Notes: generated from the sequence alone by a model not told the origin. Counted from the first letter of the stretch, positions 35,603 through 44,391 are shown. The stretch is 64,000 nucleotides of DNA from Bacillus solitudinis (GCF_002797395.1 NZ_KZ454943.1:1223768-1287767); one strand, 5' to 3'. Numbers and translations: made by a program.

Positions 35603-36253
35603 ATGCAACCATTTGAGCAAGCGTTGAACGTCTGGCTTCAAAAGAATATTTCCGAAGAGAAAAATCACAGAAGACGAGAAATATTGAAGAAAGGACTGGG
35701 ACATGGAACCGTTGAATTCCTTCGTCTGATATGGTATCCAACAATAGGCAATTTTAAGCATCTATATCCAGAATGGGAAGTGCGCGATTTCAACAATGGA
35801 TACCGTTACCTCGATCTTGCCTATATGCCTGGAGGTACTAAAGGAGGAATAGAGATTCAAGGATACGGACCCCATGCCAGAGATCTAGATGTCAAAAGAT
35901 TTAAAGACTTATGCTGGCGGCATTCCTTATTGGCTTTAGACGGTTGGACCTTTTTACCTATTGCTTACTTATCCATAAAGGACGAACCCAAACAATGTCA
36001 ACAGCTCATCCTCTCTTTTATCGGCAAATTTATTTCAACGAAAGCACCTTCGCATTTATCTTGGTTAGAAGCAGAGGTTGTACGCTTTTGCCGTCGAATG
36101 CTTCGACCAATTACTCCACTTGAACTTGCAAAACACCTTAGGATCAGTGACCGCCACGCTCGCAAAATCTTACATAGACTAGTAGAACAACAGATACTTG
36201 TTGTTGCAAGTGGCAAAGAACGAGCACGAACGTATAAACTTAGTTACGGCTAA
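35603..36253 (+). CDS. Uncharacterised protein: PD-(D/E)XK/DUF559-like domain plus winged helix
   Basis: 216 aa from ATG 35603; AAAGGA lies ten bases upstream, too close to an alternative GTG at 35594. Residues about 55-125 read LDLAYMP (Asp71), GGIEIQGYGPH (Glu84, Gln86), KRFKDLCWRHSLLALDGW and FLPIAYLS, which fits the D...ExQ/K...beta pattern of DUF559/Vsr-like PD-(D/E)XK nucleases. Residues about 155-212 (PLELAKHLRISDRHARKIL) form a winged helix-turn-helix. It is cytoplasmic and monocistronic, lying between a decayed and an intact tRNA-Ala. I do not recognise a named family; a DNA-binding regulator that has lost catalysis is equally possible. Confidence 0.75.
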   Translation: MQPFEQALNVWLQKNISEEKNHRRREILKKGLGHGTVEFLRLIWYPTIGNFKHLYPEWEVRDFNNGYRYLDLAYMPGGTKGGIEIQGYGPHARDLDVKRFKDLCWRHSLLALDGWTFLPIAYLSIKDEPKQCQQLILSFIGKFISTKAPSHLSWLEAEVVRFCRRMLRPITPLELAKHLRISDRHARKILHRLVEQQILVVASGKERARTYKLSYG

Positions 36254-36262
36254 TCATAAAAT

Positions 36263-36470
36263 AGAGGAACCAGAATCCGTTTGGTTGATCTGGTGGTTCT
36301 TCATTCCGCTATTCTCTACAAACCCCTCGTTTGAAGCTTTGTTTTGGTTCCTCGTTCCGTTATTTGTCTTTTTTACCCTCTTATTCGATTGATTTTGTAC
36401 TTTTAACGGAAACAGAATCCCTTTCGCCTTTTTTGGAAAGCTTTTTTTCCATTTAGCGGAAACAGAATCC
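36263..36470. repeat. Five copies of a 16-bp intergenic repeat
   Basis: Unit roughly ARCGGAANNAGAATCC. Copies: 36263-36278 (direct), 36295-36310 (inverted), 36346-36361 (inverted), 36405-36420 (direct), 36455-36470 (direct). Copies 4 and 5 are exactly 50 bp apart and copies 2 and 3 are 51 bp apart. Located in the convergent gap between the PD-(D/E)XK-like gene and the tRNA-Ala. Confidence 0.6.
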
Positions 36471-36493
36471 TTTTTGCTGATTTGCCTAACCAT

Positions 36494-36540
36494 AAAAAAA
36501 CAATTCATTTCTGGTTAAGCCAGAAATAAATTGTTTTTTT
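36494..36540. terminator. Strong bidirectional terminator after tRNA-Ala
   Basis: Arms of 21 bases (36494-36514 and 36520-36540) pair with one mismatch; core ATTTCTGG-TTAAG-CCAGAAAT, with A7/T7 flanks on both sides. It ends the tRNA transcript on the minus strand, and may also stop the plus-strand gene. Confidence 0.88.
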
Positions 36541-36541
36541 A

Positions 36542-36614
36542 TGGAGCATAGCGGGATCGAACCGCTGACCTCTTCGCTGCCAGCGAAGCGCTCTCCCAGC
36601 TGAGCTAATGCCCC
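36542..36614 (-). tRNA. tRNA-Ala (anticodon GGC)
   Basis: 73 nt without encoded CCA. Acceptor GGGGCAT/ATGCTCC, D-arm GCTCAGCTGGGAGAGC, anticodon arm CTTCG-CTGGCAG-CGAAG giving GGC, T-arm AGCGG-TTCGATC-CCGCT. All stems pair. A terminator follows directly; a degraded copy lies 1.2 kb away. Confidence 0.96.
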
Positions 36615-36733
36615 TAATTAGTGTCGACTTATACATCAGACAATAGAAATTATATCACTTTATGGAGCTTCCTTGCAAGTGAATTTAAACGCAGAAGTTT
36701 CTGTTATATTATCACTTTTGTATGGTCTGCGTT

Positions 36734-37489
36734 TTACTTTGATTCTTTTCGAAATTCGGAAGGGGTTTTGTTACAAAGTCGTTTAAAGGTATTACTAAAA
36801 TAAGCGATATCGTTATAGCCTATTCGCTCAGCAATTTCGGAAATTCTCAGGGACGTTGACTTTAATAGCTTTTTGGCTTCCTCCATGCGAAGTTGCATCA
36901 CATAGTCTACAAATTTCATTTTCTTTTGCTCTTTAAACAATTGACTTAAATAGCTGGGGTTGAGATGGACAGCCGAAGCAGTCTCTTGAAGAGACACCTC
37001 TCTAGGCATTTTCTCATGGATATACGCCATTACATGTTCAATTGTAGAACGTTCTTCTATCGGAATCACCACTTTGGGAGCGAGCTGAATTTTCTGTTTT
37101 ACTTGGTCTTCCTTAAAACGAAGTACCTCCTTCATTTTCTCTAAACAAGCATGCATATCTTCAACCATGACGGGTTTAAGTAAATAGTCTCTCACCCCTA
37201 GTTTTACCGCCTGTTGGGCATATTGAAATTCATCATGTCCACTAACAATAATTATATCAATTTTGTATTTGTGTTCATGAAGTGAACGCGCTAACTGCAA
37301 ACCATCCATTACTGGCATATGAATATCTGTGATTACAAGATCAACTTGATGATCCTTTATATAGTCTAACGCTTCCAATCCATGAGAAGCTTCAAATACG
37401 ACTTCAAATGGTAAATCGGTTCGCTCAACAATTTTCTTAAGTGAAGCCCTGACCCATCTTTCATCATCTGCGATTACTACCGAATACAT
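36734..37489 (-). CDS. Response regulator with AraC DNA-binding domain (TRAP module)
   Basis: 251 aa, a compact YesN-like regulator. Receiver about 1-120 with ADDE (7-10), phospho-acceptor Asp55 in ITDIHMP and DYLLKPVMVEDM; AraC-type helix-turn-helix pair at about 150-248 (LQETASAVHLNPSYLSQLFK; IAERIGYNDIAYFSNTFKR). It begins 11 bp after the adjacent kinase stop, in the same operon as dctP. Likely controls the TRAP transporter genes upstream, where a shared 24-nt element occurs before both dctQ and dctP. Confidence 0.93.
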   Translation of the reverse strand: MYSVVIADDERWVRASLKKIVERTDLPFEVVFEASHGLEALDYIKDHQVDLVITDIHMPVMDGLQLARSLHEHKYKIDIIIVSGHDEFQYAQQAVKLGVRDYLLKPVMVEDMHACLEKMKEVLRFKEDQVKQKIQLAPKVVIPIEERSTIEHVMAYIHEKMPREVSLQETASAVHLNPSYLSQLFKEQKKMKFVDYVMQLRMEEAKKLLKSTSLRISEIAERIGYNDIAYFSNTFKRLCNKTPSEFRKESK

Positions 37490-37500
37490 AGAAGCCTCCT

Positions 37501-39333
37501 TTATATTACTACTTGTTGAAGCGGAAGGAGAATCATTACCCTAGTTCCTTCTAATTTCTCGCTATTTATCGTAAGCCCATAATCACTCCCGCACAAGTGT
37601 TCAATACGCCGGTGTACATTCACCACCCCGATTTGTGATCCACCTTGTGTAATATCTTTATACTTCAAATTATAACGAATCTCTTGAAGACGTTGAATAG
37701 GTATTCCAGGCCCATTATCTTCAATCTCAATAATAAAATTATCTTCTCCTTCACTTTCTATGTAGATACTTATCCGAATTAGTGTTGTCTCAATACTCGG
37801 ATCGACCCCATGATGAACACAATTTTCAATAATTGGTTGTAAAGAAAATTTCGGTATTCTTTGCTCCAATGCCCATTCCGGAATATTGATTTCATAGTCT
37901 AAACGATCTTCAAATCGGTATTTTTGTATTTGAAGGTAAAGCTTACACACTTCAAACTCTTCTTTAATTGGAATCATTTGTGCCGATTTCTTCAGATTAT
38001 ATCGTAATAGCCTTGATAAAGCTGAGCTCATTGAGGCGATGTCATCCATGTCTTTTTCAAGAGCCATCCCTCTAATTGTTTCTAAAGAATTATATAAAAA
38101 ATGCGGATTCACTTGAGCTTGGAGAACATGTAGCTCGATTTCTTTTTGACGTAGATTCATTTCTGTTTCTTTTAATTTTGTATGATAAATTTCATCTAAC
38201 AGTTGCTTCAAGCGAAATACCATTCTATTAAAGCCTAAGTATAAGGAACCAATTTCGTCCTTTGATTCAACGTCAAGCATCTCATTAAACTCGCCTGATT
38301 CAACCTTTTTCATATGTCGTTGTAATCGTTTAATCGGACGAATAATACTTGATGCGAACCCAATGCCAATTATATAGGCAATCACTAGAGTTATTATCGT
38401 CACAATAAATATCGTCCGACGAATAACATGACTTCCTTGTGTAAGCTCATTGTATGGCACTAAAGTGAGCATTGTCCATCCCAAACTAGCTGAATACCGA
38501 TACGTTAAAAGTTTTCTTCGTTCACCCTCCACCACAAAAGAACCATTTTCTGTTTCTAAAATAGTTTTTAATGGTTCAAAGGCAGCTTTTACTCCGAGAG
38601 CGCGAACATCTGGATGATACACATAATGCCCTTGAGAATCTAATATGCTCATATACCCCGTTTCACCCATTGTGACCATTGCTGTTATTTCACTAATCCG
38701 ATTAAAGTTAACATCAGTAATAATCATTCCAATAGGCTTCAGTGTTCTCGGACTATGTAATCTTTTAACTATCGATATAACTGGTTCTTTTCTGTCTTGA
38801 TACTGAACAAATCGACTAATCATCATCGAGTCTCCGTTACGAGGAACATCTTTATACCAATATTCATTTGTTAAACTCTCCGCTGATGTATATGTTTTTA
38901 TACCCATCGTATCAATCACTTGGAGATCGTCTAAAATAACGGTAATCCCTGTAATATCTCGGCGTGAGTAAGCAGCTTGATAGAGAACCTGCTGTACAGA
39001 CCTTCTAATCCCACTTTGCTTAATTTCTTCTGGGTCTTCCATCGCCAAAAATGTATTCATATCAGGATGATTCAAAATACGCAACAGGGAAATATCAAAA
39101 TCTAAAAAATAATATTCCATGTTTTTTGCCACTTGCTCAATTATTTGCCAACTGTATTGCTGTGCTTCTTCTTCTAATACTTTCGTAGACTGATCATACG
39201 CGAAATAACCGACTGCAATCATTGGGATAATGACAAGATGGCCAGAATAAACAAGCATTTTTATTGTTAACGAGTAATCTCGAAGTAGTAATACATGAAA
39301 ACATTTCTGTGCTCGTTTAATCCATGACTTCAT
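37501..39333 (-). CDS. YesM-type sensor histidine kinase (TRAP module, kinase 1)
   Basis: 610 aa from ATG 39333, preceded by GTGGGTGA; the longer open frame (to 39393) has no RBS and only 6 bp from dctP. TM1 about 24-45, dCache-like sensor, TM2 about 307-330, HAMP, then NPHFLYNSLETIRGM (His about 411), N-box LQPIIENCVHHGVDP, G-box DNGPGI and IGVVNVHRRI. Located after dctP and before its regulator, so signal and transport are likely coupled. Closely related to the kinase at 42580-44391 (both have an LLRD.. N-terminus and the same box order). Confidence 0.92.
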   Translation of the reverse strand: MKSWIKRAQKCFHVLLLRDYSLTIKMLVYSGHLVIIPMIAVGYFAYDQSTKVLEEEAQQYSWQIIEQVAKNMEYYFLDFDISLLRILNHPDMNTFLAMEDPEEIKQSGIRRSVQQVLYQAAYSRRDITGITVILDDLQVIDTMGIKTYTSAESLTNEYWYKDVPRNGDSMMISRFVQYQDRKEPVISIVKRLHSPRTLKPIGMIITDVNFNRISEITAMVTMGETGYMSILDSQGHYVYHPDVRALGVKAAFEPLKTILETENGSFVVEGERRKLLTYRYSASLGWTMLTLVPYNELTQGSHVIRRTIFIVTIITLVIAYIIGIGFASSIIRPIKRLQRHMKKVESGEFNEMLDVESKDEIGSLYLGFNRMVFRLKQLLDEIYHTKLKETEMNLRQKEIELHVLQAQVNPHFLYNSLETIRGMALEKDMDDIASMSSALSRLLRYNLKKSAQMIPIKEEFEVCKLYLQIQKYRFEDRLDYEINIPEWALEQRIPKFSLQPIIENCVHHGVDPSIETTLIRISIYIESEGEDNFIIEIEDNGPGIPIQRLQEIRYNLKYKDITQGGSQIGVVNVHRRIEHLCGSDYGLTINSEKLEGTRVMILLPLQQVVI

Positions 39334-39399
39334 AGTTTCACCCACTAAAAAAGATAAAAGAAGAGACTCCGTTTGAGCCCCTCCCTCACCCATATTTTC

Positions 39400-40458
39400 T
39401 TAATTTCTTGCTGCCTCAATGGCATCTAATACTTCGCCATATTCAGCTCGGTACTTATCGATAACTGGGACAACTGCATCTTGCCATGGTTTAATGTCTG
39501 TCACTTCTGTAATTGTAGAACCAGCTTCTCGAACAGCTTCTTCGGATTCTTTTTCGTAACGATTCCACTCTTCGATTTGGTATTCAATCGACTCTTTGGC
39601 AGCTTCTTGAATGATGGCTTGGTCTTCGGCATCTAACTTATTCCATGTCGCTGTACTTACTAAAAGAACCTCAGGAACACGTTGGTGTCTATCGACTAAA
39701 TAATATGGTGCCACTTCGTAGTGCTTTGATGAAAAGTAACTTGGGTAATTGTTTTCAGCCCCATCAATAACGCCTGTTTGTAGTGCACTATACACTTCGC
39801 CATAAACCATTGGTGTTGCATTAATCCCTAAGGCAGACATGATTTCAATATTTACTTCATTTTGAATCACTCGGATTTTCTTCCCTTTTAAATCTTCAAG
39901 ACCACTTACTGGATCCTTAGTATAGAAACTACGTGAACCTGGGTCAAAATAAGCTAACCCTTTCATATTTGAATCTTCTAAGCTTCCTAATAGCGATTGA
40001 CCATTTTCACCATTTAAGTAGTTCCACATATGCTCTTGGCTATCAAAGATATATGGAAGACTGAAAACGCCAAAATCCTTATTAAAGCTCCCTAAAATTC
40101 CTGAGCTAACACGCGTAAATTCAATGGCCCCTAATTGTACTTGCTCGACAACAGCCTTTTCTTCTCCTAATTGCGCGGAAGGAAAGATATCAATTTGAAT
40201 ACGTCCATCTGACTTTTCATTAACTAATTCCGCAAAACGAATATCTCCTAATGTTGTTGGATAATCCGGTGCATGTGTTTCTGCCAAACGGAATGTGTAA
40301 CTCGGCTTCGTTTCTTCTGCAGCTTGCTCCGCTGGCTCTTCGGTTGCTTCAGTTTCTGATGGTGCCTCATTAGAGCTTTGTTGTCCTCCACAGGCTACTA
40401 AGATAGCCATAAGTAATGCGGTAACTGCTAGACCAAAGATCTTTTTAAACTTATTCAT
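39400..40458 (-). CDS. TRAP transporter substrate-binding protein, DctP family (system 1)
   Basis: 352 aa lipoprotein: lipobox LMAILVAC (Cys23) then a Glu/Ala/Ser-rich linker. DctP signature: FRLAETHAPDYPT, RFAELVNEKSDGRIQIDIFP, SAQLGEEKAVVEQVQLGAIE, and KIRVIQNEVNIEIM with the Arg that usually binds the substrate carboxylate. It delivers an organic acid to the DctQM permease encoded just upstream. Substrate not determined; sugar acids are plausible because pectin-related genes are close. A cre-like site and the shared 24-nt element lie between dctM and this gene, suggesting extra regulation of the binding protein. Confidence 0.94.
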   Translation of the reverse strand: MNKFKKIFGLAVTALLMAILVACGGQQSSNEAPSETEATEEPAEQAAEETKPSYTFRLAETHAPDYPTTLGDIRFAELVNEKSDGRIQIDIFPSAQLGEEKAVVEQVQLGAIEFTRVSSGILGSFNKDFGVFSLPYIFDSQEHMWNYLNGENGQSLLGSLEDSNMKGLAYFDPGSRSFYTKDPVSGLEDLKGKKIRVIQNEVNIEIMSALGINATPMVYGEVYSALQTGVIDGAENNYPSYFSSKHYEVAPYYLVDRHQRVPEVLLVSTATWNKLDAEDQAIIQEAAKESIEYQIEEWNRYEKESEEAVREAGSTITEVTDIKPWQDAVVPVIDKYRAEYGEVLDAIEAARN

Positions 40459-40504
40459 AATTAATCTCCCCTTTTTAGTAAATTGGAACTGTTATCAGTA
40501 TAAA

Positions 40505-40518
40505 TGAAAGCGCTTTTA
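40505..40518. promoter_or_regulatory. cre-like site upstream of dctP
   Basis: TGAAAGCGCTTTTA matches TGWNANCGNTNWCA except one position, 47 bp upstream of the dctP start. Confidence 0.6.
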
Positions 40519-40542
40519 TTTGTAATATTGTAATTTTTATAT

Positions 40543-40566
40543 AAATTTGTGTTTTTTTTAGCTGTT
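40543..40566. promoter_or_regulatory. 24-nt element, copy upstream of dctP
   Basis: AAATTTGTG followed by eight T and AGCTGTT. An almost identical element (one base different, AGGTGTT) is found at 42456-42479 upstream of dctQ. The pairing of two copies in front of two genes of one transporter suggests an operator or promoter element. Confidence 0.5.
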
Positions 40567-40573
40567 TTAATTT

Positions 40574-41869
40574 TTAATTACCTAGTAGGTTTGGTAGGAA
40601 TAATACAACTTGTGGTACATACGTGATAAGTAGTAATACACAAATCATAACTAGATAAAACGGGAAGAGTGCTTTACTCGTCTTCCAAACCGAGGTTTTT
40701 CCTATCGCACAACCAACAAATAACACGGTTCCCACTGGTGGTGTCAGTAGACCAATACCTAAATTCAAAATCATAATAATTCCAAAATGAACGGGATCGA
40801 CACCAAGCTCGACCACCACAGGGAACAAAATGGGGGTCATGATTAAAATTAATGGTGCCATATCCATTGGTGCACCAAGAATCAATAAAAGAACATTAAG
40901 CATGAGTAAAATTAAAATTGGATTGTCCGTAAATCCTAAAAATGAATTCGTCACCATACCCGGAATTTGTAAGTAAGAAATCACCCAACCAAATGCCCCA
41001 GATGCAGCAATTAAAAACAAGACCATTGCGACAGTACGAAATGTTTTCTTTAAAATGATAACCGTATGTGACAATGGGATATCTTTATACACAAAGAATG
41101 TAATGATATAGGCATAAACACAAGCAATCGCTCCTGCTTCTGTGGCAGTAAACCAACCGCTAAAAATCCCCCCTAAAATAATAACACCCATCATCATCGA
41201 AAGTAAGCCTTCCTTAATGATTCGTGGAACCTCTTTTAGAGGAATCGGTTCACCTTTTGGATAATTACGCTTTTTAGAAATAAGATACGTTGTTGTCATT
41301 AGTGCAAATAATAAAATTAAACAAGGAATAATACCTGCCATAAAGAGGGCTGAAACGGAAACTCCACCTGCTGCAACTGCGTACAAAATCATATTATAAC
41401 TTGGTGGCATCACCACACCTTGTATTGCAGCGGCAGTTGTTAAGCCTACAGTAAATTCAGGATTATAGCCTCGCTTTTTCATCGCTGGAATTAATACCGA
41501 ACCTACCGAGGATGCATCGGCAGCAGCGGAACCAGATATATTTCCAAACATCATACAAGCGACACAAGTTACGAGACCGAGTCCACCACGTACTGCTCCG
41601 ACACAAAGCTGGGCAAGATTAATTAGTCGTGTAGCAAGACCGCCTTCACTCATAATCGCTCCTGCTAGAATGAAGAACGGAATCGCCATAAGAGTATAAG
41701 AATTCAAACTATTAATCATTCGTTGTCCAACCACAATCCAAGGGACATCTAAATACATAATCGTTATTAACGCAGACCCTGCAATCGTTATCGCGATTGG
41801 AAAGCGAAGTAAAAGCATCGTAATAAAACTTACAGCTAATATAATTGTCGCTATCGTTGTTATAGCCAT
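40574..41869 (-). CDS. TRAP transporter large permease, DctM family (system 1)
   Basis: 431 aa, about 12 membrane helices in the usual DctM length. Family hallmarks: LRFPIAITIAGSALI near the N-terminus, MFGNISGSAAADASSVGSVL, GLTTAAAIQGVVMPPSYNMI, FTATEAGAIACVYA and APLILIMTPILFPV. It is the ion-coupled (usually Na+) channel subunit. Starts directly after the dctQ stop and precedes dctP with a 115-bp gap carrying regulatory elements. Confidence 0.95.
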   Translation of the reverse strand: MAITTIATIILAVSFITMLLLRFPIAITIAGSALITIMYLDVPWIVVGQRMINSLNSYTLMAIPFFILAGAIMSEGGLATRLINLAQLCVGAVRGGLGLVTCVACMMFGNISGSAAADASSVGSVLIPAMKKRGYNPEFTVGLTTAAAIQGVVMPPSYNMILYAVAAGGVSVSALFMAGIIPCLILLFALMTTTYLISKKRNYPKGEPIPLKEVPRIIKEGLLSMMMGVIILGGIFSGWFTATEAGAIACVYAYIITFFVYKDIPLSHTVIILKKTFRTVAMVLFLIAASGAFGWVISYLQIPGMVTNSFLGFTDNPILILLMLNVLLLILGAPMDMAPLILIMTPILFPVVVELGVDPVHFGIIMILNLGIGLLTPPVGTVLFVGCAIGKTSVWKTSKALFPFYLVMICVLLLITYVPQVVLFLPNLLGN

Positions 41870-42367
41870 TTACTTTTCCTCCTCCAAGCTCTGATGGCGT
41901 CTTGTATCAATTCCTAAAAGTTCTAGTATGCTGTAAACACAAATCATCACTCCTGTAATTGGCATAACAACGTAGTAAAGACTATTCGTCCAGCCTGTGG
42001 CAGGTAACGTTGTGTTTAACTGCTCGAGAGTGAATCGCCAACCATTAACAATTAAATAGAAACCAAAACCCAAAATACAAATCGCAATCACTTTATCCCA
42101 TATTTTATTGAATCGTTCTCCGAATAAATTAGTTAATGCATCCATAGCAATATGAAACTTTTCTCTAAACCCAATGGCAATTCCCATGAAAGCGAACCAA
42201 ACCATGAGTAGTAGAGTGACTTCCTCTGACCAAAAGAAAACGAAACTAAATAGTTTTCTCGTAATAACCTGCATCGTTACAATTAACGTCATGGATGTTA
42301 ATGCAATTAAACAAATCCATTCAAAAACAGAATCGATTGTAAGCGCTATTTTTTTAAGTGTTTTCAA
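41870..42367 (-). CDS. TRAP transporter small permease, DctQ family (system 1)
   Basis: 165 aa from TTG at 42367, chosen because a run of G (GGGGGGGAT) forms the RBS just upstream; this gives the usual DctQ length. A longer reading to 42502 would run through the shared 24-nt element. Four membrane helices: VFEWICLIALTSMTLIVTMQV, LLLMVWFAFMGIAIGF, VIAICILGFGFYLIV, LYYVVMPITGVMICVYSI. EKFHIAMD is the conserved loop of the family. It opens the dctQ-dctM-dctP-kinase-regulator operon. Confidence 0.92.
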   Translation of the reverse strand: MKTLKKIALTIDSVFEWICLIALTSMTLIVTMQVITRKLFSFVFFWSEEVTLLLMVWFAFMGIAIGFREKFHIAMDALTNLFGERFNKIWDKVIAICILGFGFYLIVNGWRFTLEQLNTTLPATGWTNSLYYVVMPITGVMICVYSILELLGIDTRRHQSLEEEK

Positions 42368-42455
42368 AATTATCCCCCCCAATAAGGTTATTCCTTTTCT
42401 TCTAATTTCATTGTAAGGGTTTTCATTTAATTTATTAACGCTATCGATTTTAGGA

Positions 42456-42479
42456 AAATTTGTGTTTTTTTTAGGTGTT
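42456..42479. promoter_or_regulatory. 24-nt element, copy upstream of dctQ
   Basis: AAATTTGTG, eight T, AGGTGTT; 23 of 24 positions identical to the copy upstream of dctP (40543-40566). It lies 89 bp upstream of the proposed dctQ TTG start. Candidate site for the TRAP-linked AraC-type regulator. Confidence 0.5.
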
Positions 42480-42542
42480 AAATAAATTGATAGACTCTCC
42501 ATTTAAATGGCATGTTTTTAAACCCTCCAAAAAAGCAGGGTA

Positions 42543-42569
42543 GCCCCACCGCTGTCTTAACGGTGGGGC
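42543..42569 (-). terminator. Terminator of kinase 2
   Basis: GCCCCACCG / CGGTGGGGC 9-bp GC stem, followed on the minus strand by ACCCTGCTTTTTTGG. It separates kinase 2 from the dctQMP operon. Confidence 0.82.
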
Positions 42570-42579
42570 ACCTTTTCTA

Positions 42580-44391
42580 TTAATTTCGAGTAATTGGGAG
42601 TATGATACTAACGGTTGTCCCCTTACCTATTTTGCTAGAGAGTCTGAGGCCATATTGTTCTCCAAAATGCTGGCGAATTCGTCGATGAACATTCATTAAT
42701 CCAATATGATTAGTGTTCAGTTCCTGATTATCTATAGCAAGCAAAGCCTTAAGCTTTACAAGTTTTTCTTCATCAATACCTGGACCTGTATCTCTGATTA
42801 GGATTTCAAAGCTTCCTCCATTTAACTGCTCGACATCAATTTGAACTCTAGTAATTCCTGTATTGATTTCGGTGCCATATGCTAAAGCATTTTCTATTAA
42901 TGGTTGAAGCGAAAACTTTGGAATTTGTTGTTCTTTTACCCATTCAGGTATATCGCTCGTGTAAATTAGTCGTTCATCGAAACGATATCGTTGAATGCTT
43001 AAGTATAGCTCTACGATTTCAATTTCATGTTTGAATGGAACCGTCTTAAAATCACCTTTTATGTTATAGCGTAGAAGCTTCGCAAGAGATCCTGACATAT
43101 TAGCGATATCTTCATTCTCTTCATAAAACGCCATGCCTCGAATCGTATCAAGTGAATTATAGAGAAAGTGCGGATTTATTTGTGACTGTAGCATTTTTAA
43201 TTCTGTTTCTTTCTGGCGCAAATCCATTTGTGTTTCTTTTAACTTAGCTATATACATATCATTTACTAAGATGGCTAATCTTCTTACCATTTTGTTGAAT
43301 CCTAACGTTAATCTCCCTATATCATCTGTTGAGGTTATTTTCGCTCGTACGGACAAATCACCAATCTCAACCTTCTTCATGAGCTTATTAAGGCTTTGAA
43401 TTGGTTTTACAACACTAGTAACTAAGATGATTGCAATAATGAATCCAAAGATAATCGATGTTAAGGTGACAAAGAGGGTGAGCTTTTTGATATAATTCAT
43501 GCCTCTTGTCAATTCCTGATATGGAACAACTCTCGCAAAGTGCCAATCTAAAAAATCACTATTTGCATAGGTAATAAAATGTTTCTTTCGTTCCGTCGTC
43601 AAAAAGGAACCGCTTTCACTATTGATTAAATCTTTTATTTCATGGTTCGTCGGCTCCTGTCCGATGTTAGCGACATCTGGATGATAAACATATCTTCCTT
43701 GATTATCTACTATAACTAGATAACCCGCTGCACCTCTTCTATTTTTAGCCGCCACATCATGCAGTCTTCGATAATTGACTTCCATCACAAGCATTCCATA
43801 TGGAGCCAAGGAATGTGGATTGACTAGTTTTTTTACGATAAACAGATAAGGATCTTTTTTCCCATTCGTGTCAACGACTCTACTGATAATTTGTGACTTT
43901 CCATTCGTAGGGATGGTTTGAAACCAGTTCTCCTCTCGAAAAGTTAAAACGGCTTCATGAATGTCACGTTCATTGGAGCTAATCATATGAAGGTCATCGA
44001 GAATAAGCGTGATATTTGTGATGTCACTGCGCGAATAAGACACATTCTTTAAAACATTTTGGACTCTTCTTCTTACTTCACTTTCTTCGACCTCTTGATT
44101 TATTCCCATTCTCAAGAAATCAACCGTATCTGGATGGTTAATCATTTTTAATGTATCAACCTCTAAATCTCTTAAATAGTCCTCAATATAGATTTGTACT
44201 TGCCCAATGATTTGAAAGCTATACTGTCTAGCTTCTTCTTCTAACATCTTTGATGAATAGTGATAGGAAAAATAACTAACGAGCAAAATTGGCATAACAA
44301 CTAAGACACTGAAAAAAACAAGCATCTTGGTCATTAAAAACTGATCCCGAAGTAGAAAATACTTCATGAAAGACTCACGCATTGTTTTCAT
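42580..44391 (-). CDS. YesM-type sensor histidine kinase (TRAP module, kinase 2)
   Basis: 603 aa. TM1 about 22-44, dCache-like domain, TM2 about 303-328, HAMP, NPHFLYNSLDTIRGM (His408). The N-box is LQPLIENALAYGTE, with Ala-Tyr where kinase 1 has HH before Gly, and the G-box is DTGPGI instead of DNGxGI. GLMNVHRRIRQHFGE is normal. No response regulator gene adjoins it; the nearest is the single one at 36734-37489, which belongs to the TRAP operon downstream. It is a clear paralogue of kinase 1. Own terminator; promoter in the divergent gap with the K+ channel. Confidence 0.92.
   Translation of the reverse strand: MKTMRESFMKYFLLRDQFLMTKMLVFFSVLVVMPILLVSYFSYHYSSKMLEEEARQYSFQIIGQVQIYIEDYLRDLEVDTLKMINHPDTVDFLRMGINQEVEESEVRRRVQNVLKNVSYSRSDITNITLILDDLHMISSNERDIHEAVLTFREENWFQTIPTNGKSQIISRVVDTNGKKDPYLFIVKKLVNPHSLAPYGMLVMEVNYRRLHDVAAKNRRGAAGYLVIVDNQGRYVYHPDVANIGQEPTNHEIKDLINSESGSFLTTERKKHFITYANSDFLDWHFARVVPYQELTRGMNYIKKLTLFVTLTSIIFGFIIAIILVTSVVKPIQSLNKLMKKVEIGDLSVRAKITSTDDIGRLTLGFNKMVRRLAILVNDMYIAKLKETQMDLRQKETELKMLQSQINPHFLYNSLDTIRGMAFYEENEDIANMSGSLAKLLRYNIKGDFKTVPFKHEIEIVELYLSIQRYRFDERLIYTSDIPEWVKEQQIPKFSLQPLIENALAYGTEINTGITRVQIDVEQLNGGSFEILIRDTGPGIDEEKLVKLKALLAIDNQELNTNHIGLMNVHRRIRQHFGEQYGLRLSSKIGKGTTVSIILPITRN

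Noticed and set aside
36263-36470. CRISPR array
   Set aside because: Repeats are only 16 bp, imperfect, in both orientations and unevenly spaced; no cas genes.
42338-42351. TGTAAGCGCTATTT as a cre site
   Set aside because: It lies inside the first codons of dctQ with the chosen TTG start and matches the consensus poorly at its right end.
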